Of a DNA stretch of 64,000 nucleotides, positions 23,825 to 34,688 are shown piece by piece. Under the pieces are notes generated by a model. It saw only the letters and a list, made by a program, of their open reading frames with translations. It had not been told where the DNA came from and searched no databases. Position 1 is the stretch's first letter, and every line of letters starts with the position of its first letter. Made by a program: the position numbers and the translations under genes. Source of the DNA: Saururus chinensis (Eukaryota > Streptophyta > Magnoliopsida > Piperales > Saururaceae); NCBI GenBank assembly GCA_035235625.1, contig CP141144.1:42344014-42408013 (forward strand), in the 5' to 3' direction.

Positions 23825-24587
23825 CTATTGACAGACGTCACACGCAGCCACATAGTTTTGAACCGCCCTCTGAAGACCCTGCCACAAGAAGCTTTGACTG
23901 GCCTGCTTATATGTTCGGAAGGAACCCTCATGGCCAGCCAATGGTGTGTCATGGAAATGAGAGAGAATACGTTGTCGGAGGTCATATGCATCCAGCACCC
24001 ACAATCGTCCCTTCCAAAATAGAAGTTCATCTTGCCACACAAAGAAAGGAAGGGCAGCAGGGTCACCTTGTATACGAGTAACCAGCTCATGTGTGGATGA
24101 GTCCTCCAAGTAAGCTCGCCGCAGCTCCAGTAGGAAGGGGCAAGAGGGCATAGACAATGCAAGATAAGATTCCTCAGAAGGTCGGCGAGAGAGAGCATCT
24201 GCCACCGTGTTTTCTGGCCCCTTTTTTATATACCACCTCATAATCATAGCCCAAAAGCTTACTGACCCATCGTTGTTGTGCCAGAGTTGACACCCGCTGC
24301 TCAAGAAAGTACTTCAAGGGCTGATGGTCTGTGCGGATGAGGAAGTGGCGGCCGAGCAGGTAAGGGTGTCATTTGGTGACTACATGTATTATGGCAAGCT
24401 TCTCTTTCTCATAGGCTGAAAGTGATAAGGAGCGGCCAGCAAGAGTTTTGCTGAAAAAGGCAATTGGCCGCTCATCTTGAAGTAGAACGGCACCAAGACC
24501 CGTATCCGAAGCATCTGTCTCCACCACAAAGGAACGACTGAAATCTGGAAGAACCAAGACTGGGGCGGTCGCCATGGCCTGCTTCAT
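23825..24587 (-). pseudogene. Chromovirus 1 RNase H and integrase zinc-binding region
   Basis: 24,587-24,369 holds the RNase H start (VVETDASDTGLGAVLLQ). A frame change near 24,300-24,370 leads to 24,304-23,825, which has a His-His-Cys-Cys pattern (HFHDTPLAGHEG...CDVC) of the integrase N-terminal domain. The pieces lie in separate frames. Confidence 0.85.
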
Positions 24588-24743
24588 CCTCTCAAAGACC
24601 TCTTGGGCTGCCTCTGTAAAGGCCCCCTTCTTGAGGATGGCAGTGAGGGAACTAGCAATTATCCCATAGTGACTGATGAAATGCCGATAGTACCCTGTAA
24701 GGCCCAGAAATCCACGGAGTGCCCAAACACATGTAGGGGTCGG

Positions 24744-25511
24744 TCATGAGAGCATAGCGGCCACCTTTGAAGGGTCAGTGGCAACCCCTTCATGAGAGAT
24801 AATGTGGCCAAGGTACTCGACCTGTTTACTGCCAAAAGAGCACTTCGAGCACTTAAGGAATAATGAATTAGCTCGCAAAATGGAGAGGACAGACCTAAGA
24901 TGCTCCAAGTGATCCGCCCATGATGTGCTATAGATCAATATATCATCGAAGAAGACCAAGACAAATCGGTGGAGGAAAAGGTGGAACAAGTCATTCATGA
25001 GGCTCTGGAAGGTAGCTGGTGCATTGGTCAATCCAAATGGTATGACCAAGAACTCAAAATGGCCATCATGGGTGCGGAAGGCTATCTTGTGGGCATCAGC
25101 TGGCTGCACATGGATTTGATGATACCCCGAGCAGAGATCAAGCTTGCTGAAGATGGTCGCCCCGGACAACTCATCGAGGAACTCTTCAATCACTGGAATA
25201 GGATACTTATCCTTGATGGTGATAGCATTCAGTGCCCGGTAGTCTACACAGAACTGCCAAGTGTCATCCTTCTTTCGGACAAGTAACACTGGTAAAGAGA
25301 AGGAATTAGTGCTTGGTTGGATGATACCTGACTGGAGCATGTCGGCCACCAAGCGCTCAATCTCCGCCTTTTGGATGTGAGGGTATTGGTATGGCCGGAC
25401 ATTTGCGGGTGAAGCATCAGGGATGATAGGAATGTGGTGATCATGGGGGTAGCACCGGAGGTAGCCCCTTAGGCTCGGCAAAGACATCTTCATGCTCCGC
25501 CAAGAGAGCAA
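24744..25511 (-). pseudogene. Chromovirus 1 reverse transcriptase
   Basis: 255 codons with classic RT blocks: [51 protein letters not shown] and the active-site box FFDDILIYS. The frame ends just after AAMLS at 24,744, where intact relatives continue into the connection and RNase H, so a stop or shift truncates it. Confidence 0.92.
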
Positions 25512-25543
25512 GTAGATCCTCCGGAAGGTTGCCTTGGCTCACA

Positions 25544-25957
25544 TCAACAGTGGCACGCTGCTGAAGGAAAATTCCTTGAGGTGCAAACTGAACTTACCGA
25601 TTGGGTGGACTGCAAGGTGCCTGGCTGAGAACCTTGGATGCAAACCCGCTGCCCGTGTACCTCAAAGTCCATGATCATGTCACGGAAGTTCCATACGACA
25701 TCACCCAGCTCCTGAAGCCATTGGACTCCCAACACCACGTCAACCCCTTTTGTGGGCAGCAAAAACAAATTGGTTTTGAAGGTATGGCCCTGGATGGATA
25801 ATGAAGTCTGCGCACACACCCCAGTGCTCCGAAGGTGTTTGCCATCGCCGATCAAGACGTCGAACGGCTTCGAGTCTGACACAAAGCACCCCAACCGTTG
25901 TGCCATCTTATCATTGATGAAGTTATGGGTGGAGCCACTGTCGATAAGGATGGCCAC
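25544..25957 (-). pseudogene. Chromovirus 1 aspartic protease
   Basis: The motif ILIDSGSTHNFI is the DSG/DTG active site of retropepsins. GVDVVLGVQWLQELG further on matches the second conserved block of plant Ty3/gypsy proteases. The frame is open for 137 codons but is offset from gag. Confidence 0.88.
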
Positions 25958-26106
25958 TTGTTACCGCTTGAGGTGGCCTTGGACGCACATGGTGCGAGGA
26001 GTGAAAGCCCCTGAAAAAGCATGCACCGAAATCTCAGGCAGCACGCTGTCATAAGGAGCTGGTGCATCCGAGGCTGGATCATAATCCTCCTCATCAGCCT
26101 CCTCGA

Positions 26107-27308
26107 CTAGTAGGCTACCTCGGACGGAACGCCGATGGCCGGGTACGAACTTCTCATCACACTTGAAGCACAAGCCTTTCGATTGCCGCTCTTCCATCTG
26201 GGCCGGAGTGAGGCAGCGTATAGGAGCACCAGAAGGGCCGGAGGGCTGGCTAGGGCGGCTGGTGGGAAAGCTGGTTGCTGCAGTAGGGAAGGGCTCTGGG
26301 CTAGTCGAGGGTCAAAGAGAAGAGCCCAGCCGGCCTCCTCGTCGCTGTCGGGCCAGCTTCTCCTCTTCAATTCGTGCATGATGCACAACTTCACGCATCG
26401 ACGTACAAGGGAAATGATGCATCTCATCTGAAATTTCTGGTTTGAGTCCCCTTTTAAAAGTTTCAACGAAGGCTGCCATTGGCCAATTAGGGAGGCGATT
26501 CGCAATCTTTATGAACTCGGTGTAGTATGCTTGCACGGTAGTGGTTTGGCGCAGGGTGGACAGCATCTCATTGAAATCTTGGAACTCGTTTGGGCCGAAT
26601 TGGACACAAAGCTCATCGGCGAATGAAGTCCAAGTTGGGAAGCAGACCTCCTTCTCGAAGCTCTGAAACCAAACGGAAGCATCACCGTCTAGATGGAAAG
26701 CGGCTATGCGTAACCGTTCAGCCTTGGTGTGAGTTCCCTGGTAGGAAAAAAATTTCTCCACCTTGTATAGCAATTCCACCGGGTCTTCATCTCCATTGTA
26801 CCGTGGGAATTGAAGACAAGCCAAACGTGGCTCAGCCCCACCCCGAAGTCCTCCGTGGGAGGCAGAGTACTCCTCCCAATCATCCTCAAACTCATGGTCA
26901 AGATTTTTGTGGGGCGGCACCATTGAGGCCTTTCCTCGAACACCTGGAGGGCCTCGCATATTCCAACCTGCACGTCCTCCTTCTTTGTGTTGATCAAAGG
27001 TGCCAAAGCAGATTGAATGTCCAGGATGGGGCACCTAACGCTTGGAGGCCGGGGGTGTGAGATTCAATGGGCTGTGAAGGTTCACCCAACTCAGCCTGGA
27101 CCGGCTGTAGCTTGGGAAAAAGTGACACTGTGGGGGCTGCTTGAATATGGGAAACTGCCGTGGTGAGGTGCCCAAGTTGTGCAAGGATCAGAGAGAGCAT
27201 AGAGGAATCAACCTGTTCGGTTGCTGGTTTGGGGCTGCCCGCCATGTCCTCTTGTCCCTTCTCGGGCTGTGTCTCAGGAGCCATTGCCGGCTGTTTGCCT
27301 CGTGCCAT
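26107..27308 (-). pseudogene. Chromovirus 1 gag
   Basis: The likely start is ATG at 27,308 (MARGKQPAMAPETQPEKG), shortly after the primer-binding site. A frameshift near 27,000-27,035 leads to the main capsid region (26,312-27,034), with LQFPRYNGDEDPVELLYK and KRGLKPEISDEMHHFPC. A zinc-knuckle remnant (GLCFKCDEKFVPGHR, about 26,160) lacks its final Cys. The frame is therefore broken and the nucleic-acid-binding motif defective. Confidence 0.85.
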
Positions 27309-27321
27309 GGCAGATCGATGA

Positions 27322-27335
27322 GGCTTTGATACCAA
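27322..27335 (-). promoter_or_regulatory. Primer-binding site (initiator Met tRNA)
   Basis: Directly next to the 5' LTR, the - strand reads TTGGTATCAAAGCC. It differs by one base from the usual plant TGGTATCAGAGC, complementary to the 3' end of initiator methionine tRNA. Confidence 0.88.
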
Positions 27336-27735
27336 TGTTGTGTCCGGATCGGACACAAACGGTACCTAGCTTCACGAAGGGGAAAGGGAAGAAGTTTGGA
27401 CGAAGGAAGAAGAGAAATAATTCTGAATTGCATAAACGTCCAAGGAGGAAGACAACCCCTTTTATAGGAGGCGGCCAGCTGGTCCTCCCCCTAATTAGGG
27501 ACCAGCTGGTCCGTTACAATCCCCATAATTACGGACCACCATCTGGTCCGTTACAACCATTAACGGACCGTTACAATCATTAACGGTCCGTTAAAATCAT
27601 TAACCACATCCCCTTGATTACGCTTTATTACATCACAAAAGGAAATTATCAAAAAGTAAAGTAAGCCATAATATAGTAGGTCCTAAAATGGAAAGTAGTG
27701 CATGGTGGGGGAGATGTCTCGTGGCGTACACAACA
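27336..27735 (-). repeat. 5' LTR of chromovirus 1 (400 bp)
   Basis: TGTTGTGTCCGG...GTACACAACA, the shorter of the pair. Differences from the 440-bp LTR are scattered transitions plus the repeat-number change, so insertion is not very recent. Confidence 0.95.
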
Positions 27736-27740
27736 TGAGG

Positions 27741-29540
27741 AGGATCCAATCTATGCACATATCACGATGAGCTAATAGATGAGGTAGTTAATTGGGATAT
27801 AGATATGGAACAATAGAATGAAGAAGAGTTATATGTTGGGTGTATCTTTGAGGATAAAGAGGCATTAATCGTAGCCTTGATGGAGTTTTCAATTAGAAAT
27901 CATGTCCAATATAAGGTTTTTTGTATAAATATGTTAGAATATGCAGTTAAGTGCATTGATAGTGCTTGCCCTTGGAGAGTTCATGGATCAACGAAGAGGA
28001 GTATATGGTACTTAAAATTGAAGACATATGGAGGTGACCACACTTGTAGGAATGCCCAGCTTACCACTGATCATAGGTAGTGCAGTGCATCATTTATGTC
28101 TAAGATTATAATTCCCACCATCGAAGTTGAATTAACTCTCACACCAGGTGATATTATTCAAAGAATGAAGGAAAGGTTCCACATTGACATTTCTTTTAAA
28201 AATGCATGGGCAATAGGGAATATGGTCATAAAAGCTATTTATGGGGATTGGGCTGAATCATACAAATTATTGCCAATGTACCTCAAGGAGGTACAAGATG
28301 CGAATCCTGGTACCTACTATAAGTTGGAGTCTGGTCTTGTGGATGGTGGCTCGTGTATGAGCTTTAAGCATATATTTTGGGCATTTGGGTCGTATATACT
28401 GAGGTATAGGCATTGTGTCCCGGTTATTGGTGTCGATGCCACTCACTTGTACAACAAGTATCCCAGAACTCTTATTGCTGCAATGGCTATAGATGAGAAC
28501 AATGAGCTATTTCCTTTAGTATTTGGGATAGTAGCAAAGGAAAATTATGAAAATTGGAAATAGCTCTTATGTCAATTGAGGGAGAATGTACTTATAGATA
28601 TAACAAATGTTGCAATCATCTCAGGTCGACTTAAGGGGCTTCAAAAGGCCATGCCTAAAAATTTTCCTCCACCATTTTTCTTCAATCAATATTGCATCCA
28701 TCACATAAAGGTAAATTTTAAGGAGCTTAAAAATGATGCACGAATGGACTTGATTAGTGCAATTGCATGTGTACTAACAGTTAAACAATTTGATGCTAAA
28801 ATGGGCTTGATTGGCCAGGAAGTCAAAGACAAAACAACTCCTCACACGAGCAGGAGTATGCCCTGAACAATGGTCTCTTGTTCACGATGGTTTTAGAAGA
28901 TTTGGCATGACGACTACAAATGTGGCAGATAGTTTAAATAGTGTCTTCAAGGGGGCATGCGAATTATCCATGCAGGCATTAGTGTTAGCTATATTTTATT
29001 GAGTAGTAAAATTCTTTGTTAAATAATCTTGTGCTTCAGATGCCATGGTCACCCCATATACTCCCAAAGTGGAAGGGACAATAAGGGAATAAACAAATAA
29101 AATTGGGAAGTATATAGTTCACAAGATCAACCACACCAATTACAAAGTGATGACCATGCATAGAAGGAAGCTTGTGGTGAATGTGGTTCATCAAACTTGT
29201 ACGTGTAATTACCCTCAGGTCTACCAATATCCTTGCTTTCATCTTCTTGCCGTGTGGGGAAAGCAACAACAGCCTACATAGGCAGGAGGAGTATGTTACA
29301 CATCTACCACTTATAAAAATGTGTACTCCGCACAATTTTACTCTCCTTGTGGTTGAGAGTTTTGGGAAAAAGATGTTCCTGATGTGTTATTACCTCCAAA
29401 AGAAACAAGACAACCTGGTCACCTATGATTTGTCTGCATTAGGAATACAATGGACCATGTGACTGTGGAGAGTGATGGTAGAGCAGGTTATAAGTGTGAG
29501 AGGTGTAAACAATTTAGGCATAATAGTAAAAGATGCACTA
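27741..29540 (+). pseudogene. MuDR-type transposase core, zinc finger and zinc knuckle (copy A)
   Basis: Continues the gene broken by the chromovirus. 27,870-28,080 is the MuDR N-terminal zinc-binding domain (EYAVKCIDSACPWRVHGS). The DDE region follows: VIGVDATHLYNKY with Asp codon 28,435-28,437, ISGRLKGLQ where the second Asp has become Gly (28,624-28,626), and TTNVADSLNSVFKG where the Glu position is Asp (28,928-28,930). A SWIM-like CTCNYPQVYQYPCFHLLAV lies near 29,200-29,260 and a CCHC knuckle (YKCERCKQFRHNSKRC) near 29,490-29,530. TAG at 28,561-28,563 and other stops break the frame. With two catalytic residues changed, this copy cannot be active. Confidence 0.85.
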
Positions 29541-29644
29541 ACCCTCCTATTGATTGGTAAACATACAATTAGACCATGTGACTTTTTGTTTATTCTCCAT
29601 TTTAGATATGACTATATGTTCCTTAAATTCTTATTTCCTCGCAG

Positions 29645-31960
29645 ATCATATGGATCATATGGATCTTTTTTATGGGCCAGGACCCATTGATGAGTCAGTA
29701 CTTGTGTAGCAGAGTCGCTAGGTTACCTTCTATTTGGCAATTAGAGGTATTCTAACTTTTCATGCATTTGATTTAATTTTTATGACTATATATTATGTTC
29801 GGTTATAATATTTTAACTTATTTTAGGACCTCGGGTGCCTTGAGTGCATGGAGCATTTAAGATACCTATGACAGTGGCCTATAGATGAGCGTATTCTACC
29901 ATATATTGAGTGAGCTAGATTTGGACACTTCATCCATTTATAGTACATTCAACTTGGTCGGTCATTGCTCAGCTCTCATCGAGAGATGGAGGAGGGAGAC
30001 ACAAATATTTCACTTACCTTATGGGGAGATGTCCATCACACTTATAGAGGTGGCAGTTCTTCTTGGATTTCTCATCGATGCAAATGCAGTGACTGACATG
30101 ACAAGAGGAGAAGATTTAGATTTAGAAGTCGAACTCCTTGGCAGAGCACCTCCTCATTTAATGATGTGTGGTAGTAGAGCCTCAGATGGCTATTAGGTGA
30201 GTTTCATACGCTCGCAGCGGATGCCACTGAGATAGTCATCGAGAAGCATGCGTGCACATATTTGCTTCATCTACTTGGGGTTACTATATTTTCGGATAAC
30301 ACTACTAGCCATGTTCATGTCATGTACCTCTCCCGCCTTGTTGATTTCCACATGGCAGGCACCTATGCATGGGGCAGTGCTACCATTGAGTTTTTATACC
30401 ATAAGTTAGGGAAAACTTGTCAGGCTATGACCTTGAGGAGTGTAGGCTGTTTGACCCTTCTTAAGGTAAATAAATTTTTTGAAGTTAGTATTTTCTACAC
30501 AAACAATTACTTTTCATTTTTCAATAATTCTTTTATGATATTTTGTGACACAACTATAGTCATGGGAGCATTTATATATCGACCAACCAACTATTGAGAT
30601 GGGGCACATAGTAGAGGGTGCTTCATTAGGAGCTAGGTATATCTTTTTTTACACTTATATTTTTAACATAATTTTATGTTGATGGGTTGAATTTATGTGT
30701 TAAATTTGACTCCTTAAGGTGGAATATTTAGAGGAGAAAAACTGAAAATCCACAAGGAGTCCTGCGTTTATATAGAGGAGAGTTAAACCACAAACTCCCT
30801 TATCAGATAATTATATTTTATTATCACATTTAATATAATGAATATAAGCCATGTAAGGTTATTAAAAACTAATTATGCTTATAAATTGTGCAGGTAATTT
30901 GGCAGTCATACTTGCCTGAGGCATTGACTGAGTTACCTTCTCATTGTATAGAGGGAAAAAATATGTAGATATCTCGAACACCGCTCATATGTTTTGAGAT
31001 TGTAGAGTTTCATGTGCTTGATCTTGTGATACTCCAATTTAACTTGCAACAAGATATCCCTCCTTGTACAGTAGAGTTTATCCATCGGTTCACTTGACAA
31101 GGTTGTCATATTACTGACTGGGCTGCACATCATGCAGTATATATTGCTCAATGGGATAATAGGAGAGCCACTATTATCCAAGGCGAGATGGCTATAACAT
31201 CGTGTGATTTTCGTAGCCCATATATGCAGTGGCATTTGCCAATTACACGAAGATATATTCTACCATGCTATGATTAAGGGGAGATGACCTATCTGCCTAG
31301 GGCTGCGTCTAAGGTAGCTTTGGTAAGCATATCTTGATTAATTATATCATACTATTTTTTTATTTCTCATTTATGATATATATGACTTATTTTAATTTTT
31401 TATAACATGGTTTAACGCGACGAACAATATGCATTTGACTAACGTAGTTAAAACCAATACTTTGGGTGAGGTCGTATTAGCATCATATAAGTCGATCATC
31501 AGACACCATGAGGATGTCCTTCATAGCCTGCTACTACTTCAGTCGGTTATTACATACATTCATGGACATTATCCTACTGATGAGGCAACTCAAACATCAC
31601 TGAAGCATGCTCCATTCACGGATATTCCATCTTCATGTGTAGCACCTGGCTCTCTTCCTTTATTTTCACGAGCTTTAGCTTCACATGATCATCCATGTTC
31701 ATCATCTCCGGTTGCTTTAGATCTTGCCCATCCCTAGCTAGTTGATATACAGATTGATCCGATAGTATATACTAAATGACAATGGGCAACTCGTGTGGAT
31801 CCTATCCCACTATCTTCATCGACGTGTTTGGGTGAGCCATTTGTTACTTATGCAGACCAAGAAAATCAGGAGTAGGAGCCAATAGAGCATCGTCGGGGTT
31901 GGGGTCAAGGTCAAGGTCATAGGGGGTAGGAGAGGTAGAGCTACTTAGAGTTGTTATATA
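29645..31960 (+). pseudogene. Plant mobile domain following the transposase (copy A)
   Basis: Multi-exon PMD on the same strand as the transposase. Exons seen: 29,645-29,746 (YGPGPIDESVLV), 29,827-30,465 (HLPYGEMSITLIEVAVLLGF, YAWGSATIEFLYHKLGK), 30,560-30,636 (SWEHLYIDQPTIEMG), about 30,717-30,930 and on to about 31,320 (CFEIVEFHVLDLVILQF, YMQWHLPITRRYI), and a last exon ending in a Gly/Arg/Gln-rich tail near 31,900. A frameshift near 30,180 and several stops (e.g. about 29,707, 29,870) show decay. Whether the PMD was fused to the transposase or a separate gene of the element cannot be decided. MULEs carrying PMDs are known. Confidence 0.82.
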
Positions 31961-32156
31961 TGTTTGCTATGTAAACCAAACATTTTGAGAATATTATATC
32001 TAATTTATATATTTTATAGACTTTTTAATTACTTGATGTGTGGATATTCATGTGATCTATATGTTAGTTATGTGAACATTAGTTTTTTATATATGATGTT
32101 ATACAGGGGTAGGGATTGCTTCTCGATTTAACGAATCTTGAAAAAAAATTAATTAA

Positions 32157-32222
32157 ATTTTGTCCTTACGAAGGACAAAATCTGCACAAAAGGTAGATTT
32201 CATCCTTACAAAGGATGAAATC
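32157..32222. repeat. Two perfect short inverted repeats with 3-nt loops
   Basis: 32,157-32,181 is an 11-bp perfect inverted repeat (arm ATTTTGTCCTT, loop ACG). 32,196-32,222 is a 12-bp perfect inverted repeat (arm GATTTCATCCTT, loop ACA). Half-site variants recur near 32,287-32,345. They lie just past the end of transposase-PMD copy A and look like subterminal transposon motifs. Confidence 0.85.
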
Positions 32223-32345
32223 CACTTAAACCCGGCCCACTTCAGCCAAAAAACAAAAAAAAAATAGTTGAAGTTAGGTGCTTTTGTCGTTCACAAGGAT
32301 GAAATAGTTTTAAAGAGCATTTCATCCTTGTAAAGGCGACATCAA

Positions 32346-33388
32346 CTTAAAAATTGATTTCGTTCTTCTCAATATGAGATCCTAATTTTTTTTAAAAAAA
32401 AGCCACACAAGTGCCAACACTTAGTTGGCACCTATTTTGGCCACATAAACACCATTTTGGGAATTATTTTCCTCTCTCTGCTATTTTAATAAATATTTTT
32501 TAATATTATTTATATAATTTTTTTCTTAGTTTAAACAAATTTCAAATGAAATATTCTAATTTTAACATGCAACTGGATTTTAACTTCATAAAAACTTCTA
32601 GTAAACTCCACTCAAATAATTTTGGAACTGATTCCAAATCTTGAATTTTCGAACATTGATGTGCCCTTTGCTAGATTAAATAACCAGCCTCAATTTTTAA
32701 CCATCTTTACTTAGTGAAAAGGATAACATCTTTTATCTCCAATGATGATCTAAATTTTGGTTAGAATGTATGTATTTCCTCTTACAATAGTTTTACAATT
32801 CACCATTAATCTAGTCATTTTCTAATTGTGGTTTTCTTATATTATCGATGGTGGGATTGGTTGGCAATTGTTTGTGGTGTTGAAGTATTGATTTGATGCT
32901 GCTTAGTTCCCTCATTACCTGACTCAATTATTGCAGGTTTTACAGCTGGAAGGGGAGCACCGAATGATAGGTCCCACAATTTTCTTTCTCCAAATGGGAC
33001 CCATTCAAATTGTAAAGCATGTAATAAAACCTTTTCTCACTTTCAAACCATTGAAATTTGACTCCAAATTTTATATTATGAAGTACTAGGAAGGGAAAAT
33101 TATACAAATGATATTAAAAAAATATTTATTAAAATAATATTGGATTAGAAATATTTATTAAAACAATGGTTTATTTTTTAAATTTTTAGGTAATTTTATT
33201 TTTTTTAATGACAAAATCACCTTATGATAAGGTTAAAGGACGTAAATTTATTTTATCCTTATAAACCAAGAAATCCCCTAAAGAACAAAATTTTATTTTA
33301 TCCGTATAAATGAAAAAATCCCCCTTAATAGGGGCAGCTAGAGGCCTAGGCAACTTAGATAGTTACCTAAGGCCTCAACATAAAAATA

Positions 33389-33439
<51 letters not shown>

Positions 33440-33551
33440 ATGAAAATAAAGTTATGCCTAGGATAAAATATTGCAACTTTCTTAATTATCCTAAACTTGT
33501 AATTTTTTCCTGATAATTCCTCTTAATAAAAAGACGTGTAATTATAAAATA
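32346..33551. other. AT-rich spacer between the two segment copies
   Basis: No gene. Contains a (TA)n tract (33,393-33,435) and, next to it, a GGGGCAGCTAGAGGCCTAGG-like string that looks like degraded transposon sequence, though I cannot assign it to a family. Confidence 0.45.
33393..33435. repeat. (TA)n microsatellite
   Basis: About 21 TA units in the spacer between segment copies. Confidence 0.95.
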
Positions 33552-34673
33552 CTCCCTCCATCCTATTTTAATAGCTACAATAAAAAATTATTTATGTTCT
33601 ATATTAATTACTCCATTTATACAATCTAAACCTTAGAAGGTCTATCATGCTTCTCACTTTAAAAAAATTATGTTCTATATTCCCCGTCTTTCCTTAACCA
33701 CCCCTGCCCACCGCCTCCTCTGTCTTCGATCTAACCTATGAACGAACCATCTTCTCACTTCTCAGGCAGTCTTCCCATGGTTTTCCAGGCGCAATACCCT
33801 CTCAGCAAAGCATTCAAGGCTAGAAATGAAGCATGGGAAGAGCTGCAGTAGAGCCCAAGCTGCGTTCCCAATGTGATCTTGTTGAGTTACACTAGTTATT
33901 ACGATGAGTTGTATTCATTCATCAGAAGCACTCAAGCTTTTGTCTCTCATATTCTTATCCTCCTCGTTGTTGATATTCAATTTTGTGCATTGGATTTGTA
34001 GCAGCTCAGCAGTAGTAGCAGTTGGTGAACAGAACGGTGATGAGCGACCTGGGGAGCAAGCTCACCTGCAACCTCTCCGCCTCCCGTAAGCAGACCTGCC
34101 CCGACCCGACTTCGGCTCTGCCCACTTCCTGGCAACAAATTGTGGACCACCTCGGGCTCCCGGGTTTGCACAAGCTCTCAAACCAAGCCCTCTGTTCGGT
34201 TCTCTCCCTCAAACAGACCCGTTTGCTGGACTCCGTTATAACCGCCGCCGTTGCTGCCCAGGACGTCGCTGTGTGCCTCCTAAAGGAGACCCACGAGATG
34301 GACGACCTGGTCTGGCTCCAAAGCGAGAGATCGCTGAATGGCCGAGAGGAGGTACAAAAGAGGCATTAAGCAGCGGCTGGCCGCCAAGCTCTAGGAGAAG
34401 GAGGCGGAGCTGTAGCTTGCCACCCACCGCACGCGGAGCTCGAGGAGAAGGTACGGCAGATGAGCGCAGAGTCTCGCCAAGAACCGCGAGGCCATGGCCT
34501 CCAGCCTTCGCTGCCTAACGACCTTCTTTTGTCAGGCAACGTTGGCATGGGTACGGCAGAGGACGGATAAAGTATTAGGGGGTTTTATTATAATTATATT
34601 TACGTGAGATTTATGATACGATAAAAAAAATATAAAAATGAGAAATAGAGCTATTAAATTAAGACGGAGGGAG
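33552..34673. mobile_element. Stowaway-like element with GC-rich cargo
   Basis: The left end CTCCCTCCATCCTATTTTAA and the reverse complement of the right end CTCCCTCCGTCTTAATTTAA are near-matching terminal inverted repeats over about 28 bp. The element is flanked by TA at 33,550-33,551 and 34,674-34,675, as expected for Tc1/mariner-type Stowaway elements. Stowaway MITEs are usually 100-400 bp and AT-rich. This one is 1,122 bp, and 34.0-34.56 kb is GC-rich and exon-like, suggesting captured host sequence. No transposase is present. Confidence 0.8.
34022..34369 (+). CDS. Unrecognised ORF in the Stowaway-like cargo
   Basis: 115 codons, including SWQQIVDHLGLPGLHKLSNQ and LLDSVITAAVAAQDVAVCLL, which read like helical protein. 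A Glu/Lys-rich continuation in other frames (ELEEKVRQM, about 34,440) hints at a longer original. The family is not recognised. It is most likely a fragment of a captured gene rather than a complete one. Confidence 0.35.
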   Translation: MVNRTVMSDLGSKLTCNLSASRKQTCPDPTSALPTSWQQIVDHLGLPGLHKLSNQALCSVLSLKQTRLLDSVITAAVAAQDVAVCLLKETHEMDDLVWLQSERSLNGREEVQKRH

Positions 34674-34688
34674 TAATATTTTTTAATA

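Larger units (their letters stand above)
22245..27735 (-). mobile_element. Ty3/gypsy chromovirus 1, full length, nested in the MULE
   Basis: A 5.49-kb LTR retrotransposon on the - strand, flanked by TGAGG target repeats at 22,240-22,244 and 27,736-27,740. It has two LTRs, a primer-binding site and gag-protease-RT-RNase H-integrase-chromodomain order, typical of a short chromovirus (perhaps the Reina clade, by size). Frameshifts and stops occur in gag, between RT and RNase H and before integrase, so it is not autonomous. It inserted into the MuDR-type transposase gene of copy 1. The matching host sequence is missing from copy 2, so no empty site can be examined for this one. Confidence 0.95.
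8436..32150. repeat. Segmental duplication, copy 1
   Basis: Matches 34,689-64,000 in the same order and orientation once later insertions are removed. Anchors include the GC-rich block, phosphatase exons, 50-bp minisatellite, CACTA end, AT tract, the 14.46-15.85 kb flank and the transposase-PMD. Identity in aligned stretches is high but clearly below 100%. Copy 1 has private insertions at 15,859-19,719 and 22,245-27,735. Confidence 0.9.

Noticed and set aside
22715-27308. Integrated plant virus (pararetrovirus)
   Set aside because: LTRs, target repeat, integrase and chromodomain, and no movement or coat protein motifs, identify a retrotransposon.
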